NCBI GenBank assembly: GCA_903840165.1
Contig: CAIMEY010000073.1
Location: 1-64,000, forward strand
From: an uncultured Myxococcales bacterium
GTDB lineage: Bacteria; Myxococcota_A; UBA9042
Reading direction: 5' to 3'
Length of the DNA: 64,000 nt
Position 1 is the stretch's first letter; each line of letters begins with the position of its first letter. Below are positions 45,123-55,400 of this stretch, piece after piece. The notes under the pieces are model-generated. The model searched no databases. It was not told the DNA's origin and saw nothing but the letters and a program-made list of their open reading frames with translations. Made by a program: the position numbers and the translations under genes.

Positions 45123-46432
45123 CCGCTTACCCGAGCATACGCCGCCTTGGCAGCGTCTAGGGCTGTCGCCGCATCACCGCCCTGGAGCTGCGCGTCTTCT
45201 GCTGCCGCCAGCGCAGTGCGAAACGCGGGGCCCGGCGCAAGGCCTGCCTGCAGCAGTTGGTCGCCTGTGACGGCCAACACGGGCCACCAATGGGCCTTGG
45301 GCGTAGCTGCACGCCGCTGCCGTTGCGCGTGCCACCAGGACGCGTGCGGACTCTCAGGTGCGCAGGCCAGCAGCAAGCGCAGCGCGTGGTCGGCCCAGTC
45401 CTGGCGGAGGTGGCGAATTGCCTCGGGATCGGACACCGGCTGCGCCAGCGCATCGGCCAATTGCCAAATCGCCGCAAGCTGTTGGGTGTGCGGGCGCGAC
45501 AGTTTCAGCGACCGCCCCAGGTCAGCGGGCCGCACAGGCCGCAGCGGTTGATGGAGCACGGCCAGTGCAAGAGGCCACTGCGCGCCTTCAGGGACAGCAA
45601 GCATGCCAAGCAATGGCGCACCAACCTCTTGATTATGCAGGGCTTTAAACGAATTCTGACAGCGTAGCAGGCCGGGATCCGCGGCGCAGAGTTCGGGCCA
45701 TAACACCCGATCAAGGTGCAGGTCGGCCAACAATCGCAGGGCCGTCGATGCACTCGGCGCCGTCAACATCGCCTGCAATTCCGAGCTGATCCGCTCGACC
45801 GATACGCGCGCTAATTGGGGCGCTTGTTCTTGGATGGCCTGAGCCGTCTTTTGGTCCACGCGCAGGCCAAAACGGGCCGCAAAACGCGGGGCCCTCAACA
45901 TGCGCAGCGCATCTTCGGCAAAACGCTGTTGCGGCTCGCCAATGGCTCGAAGTAAATCCGCTTGAAGATCAGCGAGTCCACCGACCCAGTCGACCACTTG
46001 TGCGCCTTGGGCCGTCAGGTCCATCGGGTCAAGGAGCAAGCCGTTAATCGTAAAATCACGGCGCAAAACATCCTGTTCTGCGTCCGTAAAAGCCACGGCA
46101 TCGGGACGGCGACCATCGGAGTAGCCCAAATCGGCACGAAAAGTCGCCACTTCCACTTGATGGATGCCCGCTTGAGGTAGGGCATGGCGCACGCGCACGA
46201 CGCCAAAAGCGACCCCCACTTCGACAATATGGCGAAAGATCTGAGCGACTTGCTCCGGGCGCGCGGACGTAGCAACGTCAAAGTCCTTGGGCTGCAGGCC
46301 CAGCCACAAGTCGCGCACGCAACCGCCGACCCAAAAGGCCTGATGACCGGCTTGCCGCAGACGGCGCACGACATCGGTCGCCACGTGAGCAGCGGGCAGG
46401 TCGGCAAGCTGGACGCGGGCGTAATCAACCAT
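45119..46432 (-). CDS. CCA-adding/poly(A) polymerase nucleotidyltransferase
   Basis: This class II nucleotidyltransferase is 437 residues from ATG 46432; an upstream extension to 46519 is possible. The catalytic head shows FWVGGCVRDLWLG, the metal-binding PKDFDVATSA and RRDFTINGLLLDP. The neck has FAEDALRMLRAPRFAARFGL. These are shared by tRNA CCA transferase and PcnB. No HD domain is seen, and the C-terminal 180 residues are Ala/Leu-rich and diverged. Poly(A) polymerase or CCA enzyme cannot be decided without a search. It converges on the Feo locus. Confidence 0.88.
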   Translation of the reverse strand: MVDYARVQLADLPAAHVATDVVRRLRQAGHQAFWVGGCVRDLWLGLQPKDFDVATSARPEQVAQIFRHIVEVGVAFGVVRVRHALPQAGIHQVEVATFRADLGYSDGRRPDAVAFTDAEQDVLRRDFTINGLLLDPMDLTAQGAQVVDWVGGLADLQADLLRAIGEPQQRFAEDALRMLRAPRFAARFGLRVDQKTAQAIQEQAPQLARVSVERISSELQAMLTAPSASTALRLLADLHLDRVLWPELCAADPGLLRCQNSFKALHNQEVGAPLLGMLAVPEGAQWPLALAVLHQPLRPVRPADLGRSLKLSRPHTQQLAAIWQLADALAQPVSDPEAIRHLRQDWADHALRLLLACAPESPHASWWHAQRQRRAATPKAHWWPVLAVTGDQLLQAGLAPGPAFRTALAAAEDAQLQGGDAATALDAAKAAYARVSG

Positions 46433-46740
46433 GGCGGCAGGATTGCAAGGACCGGCGCGCGGCGCAATCGGGCCTGCGGTGGGCAAGGGCAAGAACGGCC
46501 GGGGCAAAGCGCCGACCAATTTCTTTTATCCTCATAAATCAACCAATTGCACAAGCTCAGCCGGTCAAAACGCAGCCTCGCCCCGCTTGTGTCCGCGCGA
46601 TGCCAACGCTGGGGTTTGCAGGCCAACCCGCTGTTGCCGCCCGGCGACAATCCCTAGATACTGCCAACAGATTGGACCCACCTCGGGGGTGAACCATGCA
46701 CCTGCGACAGGCAACGCCTCTGACGGCGACGGAGATCACG
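46433..46740. other. Divergent intergenic region
   Basis: About 308 bp lie between divergent genes. A short AT-rich stretch (46515-46550) may hold promoter elements for the minus-strand nucleotidyltransferase gene. No gene is seen. Confidence 0.35.
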
Positions 46741-48615
46741 ATGGGCATTTCCCGAAAAGGATTGGCAATTCTTGCCGGAATTCTATGGACATCGGCGCAG
46801 GCCTGGGCCGATCCCGTGACCATCGATGTGCAAGGACGCCTAACCTCGGTGGCAGGCGGTGCAGTCGCGGACGGCGGCTATGCCATGGCGATCGCTTTGT
46901 ATGACGGCGAGGCCGCCAAGAAGCCCCTGTATTACGAGAGCTTTCTTGCTGTTTCCGTGACCGGCGGTGTCTTTGCTGCGGCGATCGGCGCGGGCAATGT
47001 GGGGCTTGATTCGGCGCTATTTGCGCCTGGCAAGGCCGGGTGGCTCGGGGTAACGGTCGGTGGGGACCCCGAATTGCCGCGGGTGCCCCTTAGGCCCACG
47101 CCGACGTCGATTCATGCCAACCTCGCTGATTTAGCCAATAATTTGGCATGTTCAGCGTGCGTTGGGCCTGGCGAGTTGGCGGCCGCAGTGGTCGGCAGCG
47201 ATCAGTTGCAAGCCGGGGCGGTCCTGCCCGTCCATGTGGCGTTCGCGTACGCGGCCTCGGACAGCAAAGGCGGCGAGGCCCTACAAGCCAAGGTCGCTGA
47301 TTCGCTGCAATGTACGGGTTGCATTACCGCTGCGATGCTGGCGCCATCGGTGCCAGGCGACCTCGGTCTGGTCAAGGCGAACGCCCTTGCCAACGTGGCA
47401 TTCACGGGCAACTATGGCGATCTACAAGGAAATCCAGACCTTGGTGTTTTTGCAAAATCGGCGAACTTGGCTGCCGTCGCCTCGTCGGGCAAGTACAGTG
47501 ACCTTGTCGGCGGCCCGGACCTGAGTCCCTATGCCAAGTTGAGCGACGCCAACGCGTGGCAAAAGACGCAGACCCTGGGCGCAGACACCGATTTTGGCCT
47601 GCACCAAGCCTTGAATTTCCGCCTGCAAGTGGCGGCTGTAGCTCCGGCCAAATGCGCTGCAGCCACTGTGGGTTTGGTCTACTACGACAGCAAGCTCAAC
47701 CAAATCCTGGTCTGCAACGGCACCGATTTCAAGGCGATTGCCAGCAATCTCAGCACAGTCGGCAGTCAATCTAACCCTGGAAAATCATGCAAAGATGTGT
47801 TGACCGCTGGCAGCCTCGCCTCGGGCCAATATTGGCTGACCCAAGGCGGCGTGACCTTCACCGCCTACTGCGACATGGTAACGGCCGGGGGAGGCTGGAC
47901 CTTAGCCCTCAACCTCGACACCTCGGATGGGCACGTCATGTGGTGGGGCAACAGCCTGTGGACCGACGCAAACCTGTTTGGAAAAGGACAGTTAACTGGC
48001 GGCGACTTCAAGGGCGATCCCTGGAACACCTTCAGCACGGCGACCAAGGTCTTGGTCGTGGTGCACCAAAACGGTGTCATCAAGGGCTGGAAATCATTCA
48101 CTCGCCCCAACAAGAACACGCTTTTCCAGAGCTTTCAGGCCGGAGACAACACCGTGCTGGGCAACGGCGTGATCGCTTCAGACATCACCAATGTCTGGGC
48201 CGGCGAGAGAGTTGTGCGTATTTCCACACAATTATTTGCCAATCACTGCGTGAGCTCGGGCGGAGGCTGCGTCGCGGGCAACTCGGGCAGTCCCGACGGC
48301 GATCGCATCGGCTCGGATGAAGCCACGCCCTCGGACAACAACGGCGGCGGCTTGGGCAACTGGCACGACATGAACTACTGCTGCGCCGGCCAGAACTACG
48401 CGGGAAAAGCCTGTAACGGCAGCGCATTTCGCACCACCTCCGAGGCGCAGGCCAACTGGAGCGCCTGCTACGGCAGCAATCCCGCAGGCTATTTCGGCAG
48501 CGACACCTTCGCCCCCGGCACCAACGCGTGCAATGACAGCAACTGCGGCAACGCCAACTACGCAGCGCCGAGCGGGCAAGACTATGATTACGCTATCTTC
48601 TTGAGCGAGGACTAG
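46741..48615 (+). CDS. Secreted protein with fibrinogen-like C-terminal domain
   Basis: The 624-residue product starts at ATG 46741 after CGGAGATCACG. A signal peptide ends near SAQAWA. Residues 20-130 form a beta-rich N-domain (VTIDVQGRLTSVAGGAVADG). A middle region has two CxxC motifs and the repeated FTGNYGDLQGNPDL and ASSGKYSDLVGGPDL units, similar to phage-tail-fibre-like linkers. After residue 345 comes a fibrinogen-like start (SCKDVLTAGSLASGQYWL, CDMVTAGGGWTLAL). Near the end, Cys-rich stretches (CCAGQNYAGKAC, CNDSNCGNANY) resemble intelectin or fibrinogen-type lectin domains. Carbohydrate binding is an inference. Confidence 0.85.
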   Translation: MGISRKGLAILAGILWTSAQAWADPVTIDVQGRLTSVAGGAVADGGYAMAIALYDGEAAKKPLYYESFLAVSVTGGVFAAAIGAGNVGLDSALFAPGKAGWLGVTVGGDPELPRVPLRPTPTSIHANLADLANNLACSACVGPGELAAAVVGSDQLQAGAVLPVHVAFAYAASDSKGGEALQAKVADSLQCTGCITAAMLAPSVPGDLGLVKANALANVAFTGNYGDLQGNPDLGVFAKSANLAAVASSGKYSDLVGGPDLSPYAKLSDANAWQKTQTLGADTDFGLHQALNFRLQVAAVAPAKCAAATVGLVYYDSKLNQILVCNGTDFKAIASNLSTVGSQSNPGKSCKDVLTAGSLASGQYWLTQGGVTFTAYCDMVTAGGGWTLALNLDTSDGHVMWWGNSLWTDANLFGKGQLTGGDFKGDPWNTFSTATKVLVVVHQNGVIKGWKSFTRPNKNTLFQSFQAGDNTVLGNGVIASDITNVWAGERVVRISTQLFANHCVSSGGGCVAGNSGSPDGDRIGSDEATPSDNNGGGLGNWHDMNYCCAGQNYAGKACNGSAFRTTSEAQANWSACYGSNPAGYFGSDTFAPGTNACNDSNCGNANYAAPSGQDYDYAIFLSED

Positions 48616-48784
48616 GCTTCTGGACCGGAATTGCCCTAGGGACATGGGCGCTGCATTTGGCTCTAGTTTCAGGGAGTTCTTGCGACGCCAGGCAGGATGT
48701 CGCTCGCGTGTGCCGGGGGGACAGATCGAACGCCGGCTTGGTGCGTCAGTAGGCTTGCGTGGCGTGACGCGACGGAGTGTGGCA

Positions 48785-51208
48785 ATGAACCTGATTTCAA
48801 AGTGTTATAAGGCAAGGACTTGGCAAATGGCCGCTGTGGGCCTGGGCCTCGCAGCGTTGACGTCGCAATGCGCCAAGGCGCCCAATGCGCCCAATGCGCC
48901 CAATGGGCAAAGCCAAAGTGCCGCGCCAACCGGGCAAGCGCAAGCCATTGGCACGGCCCAAGCAGGCAGCAAGGCCGAACACGCCAAGCCCGCCGACGCA
49001 CCGCCTGCAGCGGCAGCACCGGCAGCACCGGCGACGACAGCCCCCGCGGCAAAGGCCACGGCGATCTCAGGGCAAACGGGCCTGGCGGCTGAGGAATCGG
49101 CCCCGGACTGGTCGCCGGAGCAAGCCTATGCGGCCGCAGGTCGGCGTGATTCCGCTGACGGAATTGGTGCGGTGCCTGCACCCCAAGGCCACCGAGCGCC
49201 TAGCCAAACGCCCAAGGAGACCAAGGGGGCGGCCGATGCAGCGACCTCCAGTGGCAAAGCCAGCGAACCTGCGCAGGGGCCGGGCGATAACCCAGGAGAA
49301 GATAAAGCCAATTCGCAAGAGAAAAGTCGCAGTGCGGGTCCTGCAGCGCCGGCCAAGGTCGAGGCCCCCCTGTCCAATCGTGAATTGCTGCGGGGGCGCG
49401 AGGCTAGCGGCGAGCTCAAACCGGACACAGCCCGCGCCGAAGGGCTTGGTTTACAAGGACATTCCTCTGGCGGCGGCGGCGCAGGCTACGCCATGGAACG
49501 GTTGCAACCCCGCCCCATCTTGACGACCGAATCCAAGAAGAAGCTGGCGCAGCAGCCTATGCGTAGGGATTTGGGCGACGCCGATTTGCTGCCGGGCCGG
49601 TGGTCGGGCGTGCAGGTCCGGGCACCCCATGTCGTGCATCGGCCCTTGGTGAGTGACAAGCAATTCAGGCCTTTACCACCGCCGGTGGCGTTTTATCCAA
49701 AGGACTCTCGCTACCGCTCCACCTACTTGCCGGGCCGCGGCGACCTCCAACACCTGGGCGCTTGGCTGACGCAAACAGCGAAGGCGCAAAGCGATTGGCC
49801 GAGTCTAGACCTAGCCGCCGCCGCTCAACCGCTGCCCTCCGTGCCGGCGCCGACCGGTCGGGCCCTGGACGTCGCCGTCGATCAGCTCCACGGCCAGTTG
49901 CCTCCCGATGGCGGCGAAACCACCCTGCGCGTGCGCTTGAGGGCCAGTGATACCGCGCCGGGCCAGCGAACGCCTGTGCATCTCACTTTGATCTTAGATA
50001 GTTCCGGGTCGATGCGCGGAGCCTCGTGGCGGGCCGTCTGTGCTTCGGCCCAAGAGCTGTCGCGGGTCATGCAACCGCAGGATACGTTGGCGGCGGTGCA
50101 TTACGGCAGTACGGCGGCCGTCATCAGCGGGCCCGTCAATGGCAATTCGCCGGCGATTCACGACCTTGCCAAACAGATTTGCCAGTTGCGCGTGCGCGGT
50201 GAGACCAACATCGCCCAAGGCCTGCAGTTGGGCTATCAGATGGCGCGGGACTCCTACCAACCTGGTACAACCAATCGCGTTTTGCTTGTTTCCGATGGCA
50301 TGGCGACCGTGGGCCCCCGCGACGTCGAGACGCTGACTGCCCCCGTGGCCGAAGCCCTAGGCGCTGGCGTGACCACGTCTGCCCTAGGCGTTGGCCATGA
50401 TTTCGATGCCTTGCTGATGGCGCGCATCGCCCTCGAAGGGGGCGGCAACGACCACTTTGTCCGCGAACCCACTGCCGTTCCTGCTGTTCTGGCCGACGAA
50501 CTCGATGTCTTGGCTCGGGAGGCCGCCGAGGCGGTCGATCTGCGCATTCGCCTGGCCGATGACCTGCAACTGCTTGAAGTAATTGGTGGTGAACCCCTCG
50601 ACGCCGTACAGGCCGACCGGGTGCGCGACGTGGAAGTGCGCACCGACCAAAGGCTGCAGCGGGACCAGGGATTGGCAATGGATCGGCAACGCGACCAGCA
50701 AGGTGGCGTGCGCATGATGATTCCGAGCTTTCGCCTCGGCGACGAACATACCATTCTGCTGCGGCTGCGGGTGCCGGGAGGACAGGGCGAGCGCGGACTG
50801 GCGCGCGTTGAACTGCGCTACAAAGACATGATTAGTAAGCGCAATGTCAAACTGATTGGCGACCGAACCGCTACCTATGCCCAAACCCAGCTGGCGGCTG
50901 ACGCAGCGGTGCAAGACGATGTGGCGGCCAGCGAAGCGCGGGCCCGGGCGGGATGGGCCCTGCAGCGCGCATCGCAGTACCTAGACCCGGCGAATCTTCC
51001 GCGGATTTCCATGGAACTTCAAGCAGCTAGCTCCGGACTACGAGCAGCTGCCGATCGTACCGGACAACCGGATCTGCACCAAGCAGCCTCGGCCATGGGC
51101 AAGTTGGCCACGGCGGCCCAACGACCGACCCGCCGGGGTGAGGACGCCTACCTGGCAAGCGTCTTCCATTATGCTTGGCGGAATTGCGGCGTAACGCGCT
51201 GGCGCTAA
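48785..51208 (+). CDS. vWA-domain lipoprotein (YfbK-like)
   Basis: The 807-residue protein starts at ATG 48785 with GGAG 10 nt upstream. A membrane segment ends at LTSQC, a poor lipobox with Cys at residue 29. An Ala/Pro/Gln-rich low-complexity stretch of about 190 residues follows. The conserved part begins near residue 360 (LDVAVDQLHGQLPPDGGETT). The vWA domain has the MIDAS motif LILDSSGSMRG near residue 405, then GETNIAQGL and VLLVSDGMATVGP. After it, a YfbK-like beta domain (RIPGGQGERGLARVELRY-like) and a helical C-terminus complete the protein. The role is unknown. Confidence 0.83.
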   Translation: MNLISKCYKARTWQMAAVGLGLAALTSQCAKAPNAPNAPNGQSQSAAPTGQAQAIGTAQAGSKAEHAKPADAPPAAAAPAAPATTAPAAKATAISGQTGLAAEESAPDWSPEQAYAAAGRRDSADGIGAVPAPQGHRAPSQTPKETKGAADAATSSGKASEPAQGPGDNPGEDKANSQEKSRSAGPAAPAKVEAPLSNRELLRGREASGELKPDTARAEGLGLQGHSSGGGGAGYAMERLQPRPILTTESKKKLAQQPMRRDLGDADLLPGRWSGVQVRAPHVVHRPLVSDKQFRPLPPPVAFYPKDSRYRSTYLPGRGDLQHLGAWLTQTAKAQSDWPSLDLAAAAQPLPSVPAPTGRALDVAVDQLHGQLPPDGGETTLRVRLRASDTAPGQRTPVHLTLILDSSGSMRGASWRAVCASAQELSRVMQPQDTLAAVHYGSTAAVISGPVNGNSPAIHDLAKQICQLRVRGETNIAQGLQLGYQMARDSYQPGTTNRVLLVSDGMATVGPRDVETLTAPVAEALGAGVTTSALGVGHDFDALLMARIALEGGGNDHFVREPTAVPAVLADELDVLAREAAEAVDLRIRLADDLQLLEVIGGEPLDAVQADRVRDVEVRTDQRLQRDQGLAMDRQRDQQGGVRMMIPSFRLGDEHTILLRLRVPGGQGERGLARVELRYKDMISKRNVKLIGDRTATYAQTQLAADAAVQDDVAASEARARAGWALQRASQYLDPANLPRISMELQAASSGLRAAADRTGQPDLHQAASAMGKLATAAQRPTRRGEDAYLASVFHYAWRNCGVTRWR
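48878..48904 (+). repeat. Three 9-bp tandem repeats
   Basis: GCGCCCAAT is repeated three times and encodes APNAPNAPN just after the membrane segment of the vWA protein. Confidence 0.85.
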
Positions 51209-51354
51209 CCCAGGTCGCGATGGCCCAGAAGCCACGGCGCCGGGAATGCCTTGGCCCGAGTAGTGCCTTTGCGCCACCGAAGATCTCATTTTTGATGAAG
51301 AATTGATGGCAGCTGCATGGCCCCAAGGTCGGCCGCGCATTGCCAAAGAGCGAC

Positions 51355-52248
51355 CTACTTGCGCAGACGCCCAAAGATCTCAGCAGCCAAGGCCGTGTAA
51401 TCGCGGGCTCCGGCGGATTCGGGCGCATCGGCAAATACACAGGCGCCGTTGAGCTGGGCACCAGAAATAGCCGTATTTACAGCGATTTCACTGTGTAGTG
51501 GCAGGCCGGCATACTTGTCGGCAACCGCCCGACGGATGGCCGCGTTTTGCTTTTGGTTGCGCTTGTCGACACGGGTATGCAAAAGCCCTAAAAGATTGGG
51601 ACTTCGCCCGAGGGACCATTGCAACTGGTCCAGGGTCCGCAGCAGGTCGTCAACGCCCTCGAGCGCCAAGACACTCAAATCACAAGGAATAAGCACATGG
51701 TCCGCAGCGGACAAGGCATTGAGGGTCAAAAGGCCCAGATTGGGCGGGCAATCCAGGACGATAACGTCAAACTGCCCGCGAACGTTGCGCAAAGCGCGTT
51801 GCAACAGGAGTTCACGGCCAATTCGCGCTGCGAGCATCGCTTCGGTCTGGCCCAACTGCTTGTCAGCACTGGTAATGGACAGGCCGGGGATCTGCGTCGG
51901 CAGAACAGCCGCGGCCAAATCGGGCTCTGGCTGCATCAAAGTGCTTGAAACTGTTTGACTTGCACTGGCGCGCAGGTGCGAACGCAGGCTGCTGGCGACG
52001 TGCCCTTGGTTGTCGAGGTCAATCAGGAGCACCTGCAGGTGGTGGTACATCGCCAAGCCGGCGGCGAGGTGCACGGCGGTCGTCGTCTTGCCGACTCCAC
52101 CCTTTTGCGCTGCTACGGCAATGACTTGAGCCCTACCCGAAGTGGGCTGCACGATCGGCGCTGACCCTAAGCCAACTGCCTGGGCCAACTGGTTGGAATC
52201 CGCCAGAACTTGACGTAACCGCTGACCGAACCCGTGAACAACCGACAT
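51355..52248 (-). CDS. ParA-family ATPase without ParB
   Basis: The 297-residue product starts at ATG 52248 (GGAG upstream on this strand). It has the ParA/Soj deviant Walker A AQKGGVGKTTTAVHLA near residue 50, Walker A' LLIDLDNQGHVASSL and DVIVLDCPPNLGLLTLNAL. About 45 residues with a helical start (GFGQRLRQVLADSNQLAQA) precede the ATPase. No ParB gene or parS-like palindrome was recognised beside it. Such orphan ParA/MinD-like proteins often position cargo within the cell, but the cargo here is unknown. Confidence 0.92.
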   Translation of the reverse strand: MSVVHGFGQRLRQVLADSNQLAQAVGLGSAPIVQPTSGRAQVIAVAAQKGGVGKTTTAVHLAAGLAMYHHLQVLLIDLDNQGHVASSLRSHLRASASQTVSSTLMQPEPDLAAAVLPTQIPGLSITSADKQLGQTEAMLAARIGRELLLQRALRNVRGQFDVIVLDCPPNLGLLTLNALSAADHVLIPCDLSVLALEGVDDLLRTLDQLQWSLGRSPNLLGLLHTRVDKRNQKQNAAIRRAVADKYAGLPLHSEIAVNTAISGAQLNGACVFADAPESAGARDYTALAAEIFGRLRK

Positions 52249-52452
52249 GATGAACTCCAATGCGCGCGTCGCCGCGTAAGGGCGGGTGTACCGCAATGCC
52301 GCGTCGCGTCAAGAATTCGACTGCTCCGATGTTTCGCTAGCAAAAGTAGGCGCTTGCTACAGAAATTGCGCGATGAATGGGCGAACTCAAGGCTGGGGCT
52401 CAAAGGCTAGCCAAGAGGGGCGGTGGGGTTACCTATTGTTTTAAAAAATGAT

Positions 52453-55400
52453 TTACGGAATGTGCCAAGCAATCAGGCTGCCGTCGTCCGCGGCCGTCGC
52501 TCCGATTTGGCCGGCATCGAGCCACACAGCCGCGCGCACCTGATTGCCGGCGCAGGGCAAGGGGCAATGCCTAGTCATTGGGCTTGGTTGAACGAGGTTG
52601 GGCGCAGCCATCGCCCACACCCGTGCCGTGCCATCCACTGATGCACTCAGCAGGCGCTGGCCGTTACTGCTCCAGTCGAGCGCGACCACATCGGCAGTAT
52701 GGCCTAGTAACGATTGGACAATAACGCCTGTCTTGGCGTCGATCAGTTGCACAAAGCCACTGCCGCCGCTGACCGCAACCAGCAGTCCGTCGGGCCGCCA
52801 AGAAGCGACTTGCCTCTGGCTATCCAGGCCTGAACTATCCCAAATAACTTGAAGATTCTTGCTCTGCAACAGCCGATACCCACTCGCCGTGGGATTCTGC
52901 AGGTGATGCAGGCCGAGCAAGAGCGTCGCGCCATCTGGACTCGGGCGCACGGACTGAACGATGCGGTCCGCACCAGCACTGTAAGCGGCTATTTTTACGC
53001 CTAAATTTCCCACGCCCGTGCCAAACAGTTGCGCCGAAGAACCGCCCGCGCACCACACGGTACCGGCTAGCGTCGCCGCGAGGTCTTCCGGCCAAGGGCC
53101 TCCGAGCCCAAAAGTCTTTTGCGCCAGCACGCCAGGCACCTTGCCACCGCTGGGTAGCACCTGCCATAAACGCACGGAAAAATCGAAACTTCCGCTGGCA
53201 ACATGAGCACCTGCGGCCAAGGGGTCCGCCGGATCGGCCCCTGCGGGCACCTGCAGCGTCACCGCCTGAACGCCGGCCTGATGCCCCACTAGGTTCAGCA
53301 GAGGCAGGCCCGACTGCCGCGACCACAACCGCACCAGGGCGTCGTCCCCGGCCGAAGCAACAACGCCTTGGCTAGCGGCTAGGTCCAAGACCGCACCATC
53401 ATGGCGAATTTCGGGCCGCGACCACTGCCCAGTCTTGATATCCAACCGCCACGGACCACTGGCCTGCGCACCGGCCACCACGACGGTACCGGCCGTAGCC
53501 AAGTCCGCAATGACATCGCCTGGAGGCAAAGGCGGCGAGTTCCACACCTGCAAAGAACCCAGATTTACAGCACTTCCCGAGCCCTGCGGTGGCAGGGACC
53601 AGCGACGCAGTTCGCCGTTGACATCGATCGTGTGCAGAAATGGCAAGGCCGCGGCTCCCGCTGGAGCAACATCAATATAACCGCTCGCAGCAACAGGTGA
53701 ATTGTGCCCGAGCAAGGTCGCGACCAATTGACCGCTGTCGGTATTGACCACCTTGGGCTGCAGATCCAGGGCGGTCACAGTGACGTAGGGCCAGGACGGA
53801 TCCGCGGTAATCGACGTAATTTCAGCGGATTTACTGATCAGAATCTGAGCCTGGGCCGCCTGCAGGTGCCATAGCAGCACCAGACCACTTTTGTCGCCAG
53901 AAACCAGGTTGTCTGGATAGTTGGCTCCCGCCTGCAGCCAAGCCAGCGCGGTTACTGCTGTTTTGTGCCCATCGAGAGAGGCTATCGGCGTTCCGTCCGC
54001 CCCATAGACATGCACCAACCCGTTGGCATCGCCGACGGCAAACTTCTGATTATTTGGGGAAAATGCAACCGTCTGGTACTTGGCCCCGAGGATCGTCACG
54101 GCAAAATCGACCGCCGTCGCCAGCGTCGAGCCCGCCGGAGCCAAGGCTGGGTAATGCCTCAAGACTTGGTCACCACCACTGCTGACGATGGACAAGCCAT
54201 CGGCGGCCACGGCCACATCGGTAACGGCGCCCTGGTGGCCAAAATGGTCTAGAATCCTGGCCCCTGTCCCTAGGTCGACACCATGAACACCGGCGGCAGA
54301 CGTCCAAAACAGCGTCTTACCGTCTGGCGCCAAGGCCACGCGTCCAGCCCCTTGACCGCCGCGCTGCCACAGGGGACACAGGACGTCCTCGTCCGTCAGG
54401 CCATCGCAATCGTTGTCCTGGGCATCACAGGTGGTCTCGGAATCAGCAGAATACCCTGGGATTGCAGATAGTTCAGGAAGCACCCAGCCAACAGCGCCCG
54501 CGCAATTCCAGGCTAGACCAGCGCACACGCCTTTGGCCTGGGGTGAGGGCGGCGACAGAAGTCCGTCATCAATCAGGCCATTGCAATCATTATCCAAACC
54601 ATCGCAAGTCTGCTCAACGGCCTCGTAGGTCGGCGTTGCCAGGCCCTGAAGGTTGACCTGAAACTGTGCATAATCAGGCGCTTGCCATTGCCCGGCCACG
54701 CAACTGAGCAAAGTGCCCGCGCAAACACCCTTGGTCTTGATGGGCACATTGGCAGCGGCGGCCGGCGAAAGGTACAGGTTTTCGTCAGTAAACCCGTCGC
54801 AATCATTATCTAAACCGTCACACGTCTGTTCATACGGTTCGTAATTCGCCACGGCGGCCGGGTTGAGCAAATCCCAGCCGGCTGCACCGACGCAAACAAA
54901 GGGGCCCTTAGCGCAAACACCTTGAAATTTTGGGATTTCCTCTGGAGCGGCAAGGTCATCGGTCAACCCATTGCAGTCATTATCGAGCCCGTCGCACGCG
55001 GCCTCTTGGGTCTGGTAACCCGGCAACGTAGCGTAGTCCGGCTCCTGCCAGCCAGCAGCACCCGCGCAAACCTGCTTGCTACCTGCGCAAACGCCCCAAT
55101 TCTTGACGGCATAGGGCGCCGGCAACTCGTCATCGGTCAGGCCGTTGCAGTCGTTGTCGAGGCCGTCGCATGCCTTTTCAACTTGCTGATATTTATCTAC
55201 TTTACCGTAATCGCACAGGGCGAGGGGGCCGAGGCAAGTGAGCTGCAAGCCGGAGGCGCATTGTCCCCAGTGTAAACACAGCAAATTCGGGTTCTTTCCT
55301 TGCCAGCAGGCCGGCCCGGCATCGACTTCGGCGCCCGTGTCGGCTTGAGCGTCGGCATCGGCACCGCCAGCCGAATCACCATCAGCCAAGCTGACTTCTT

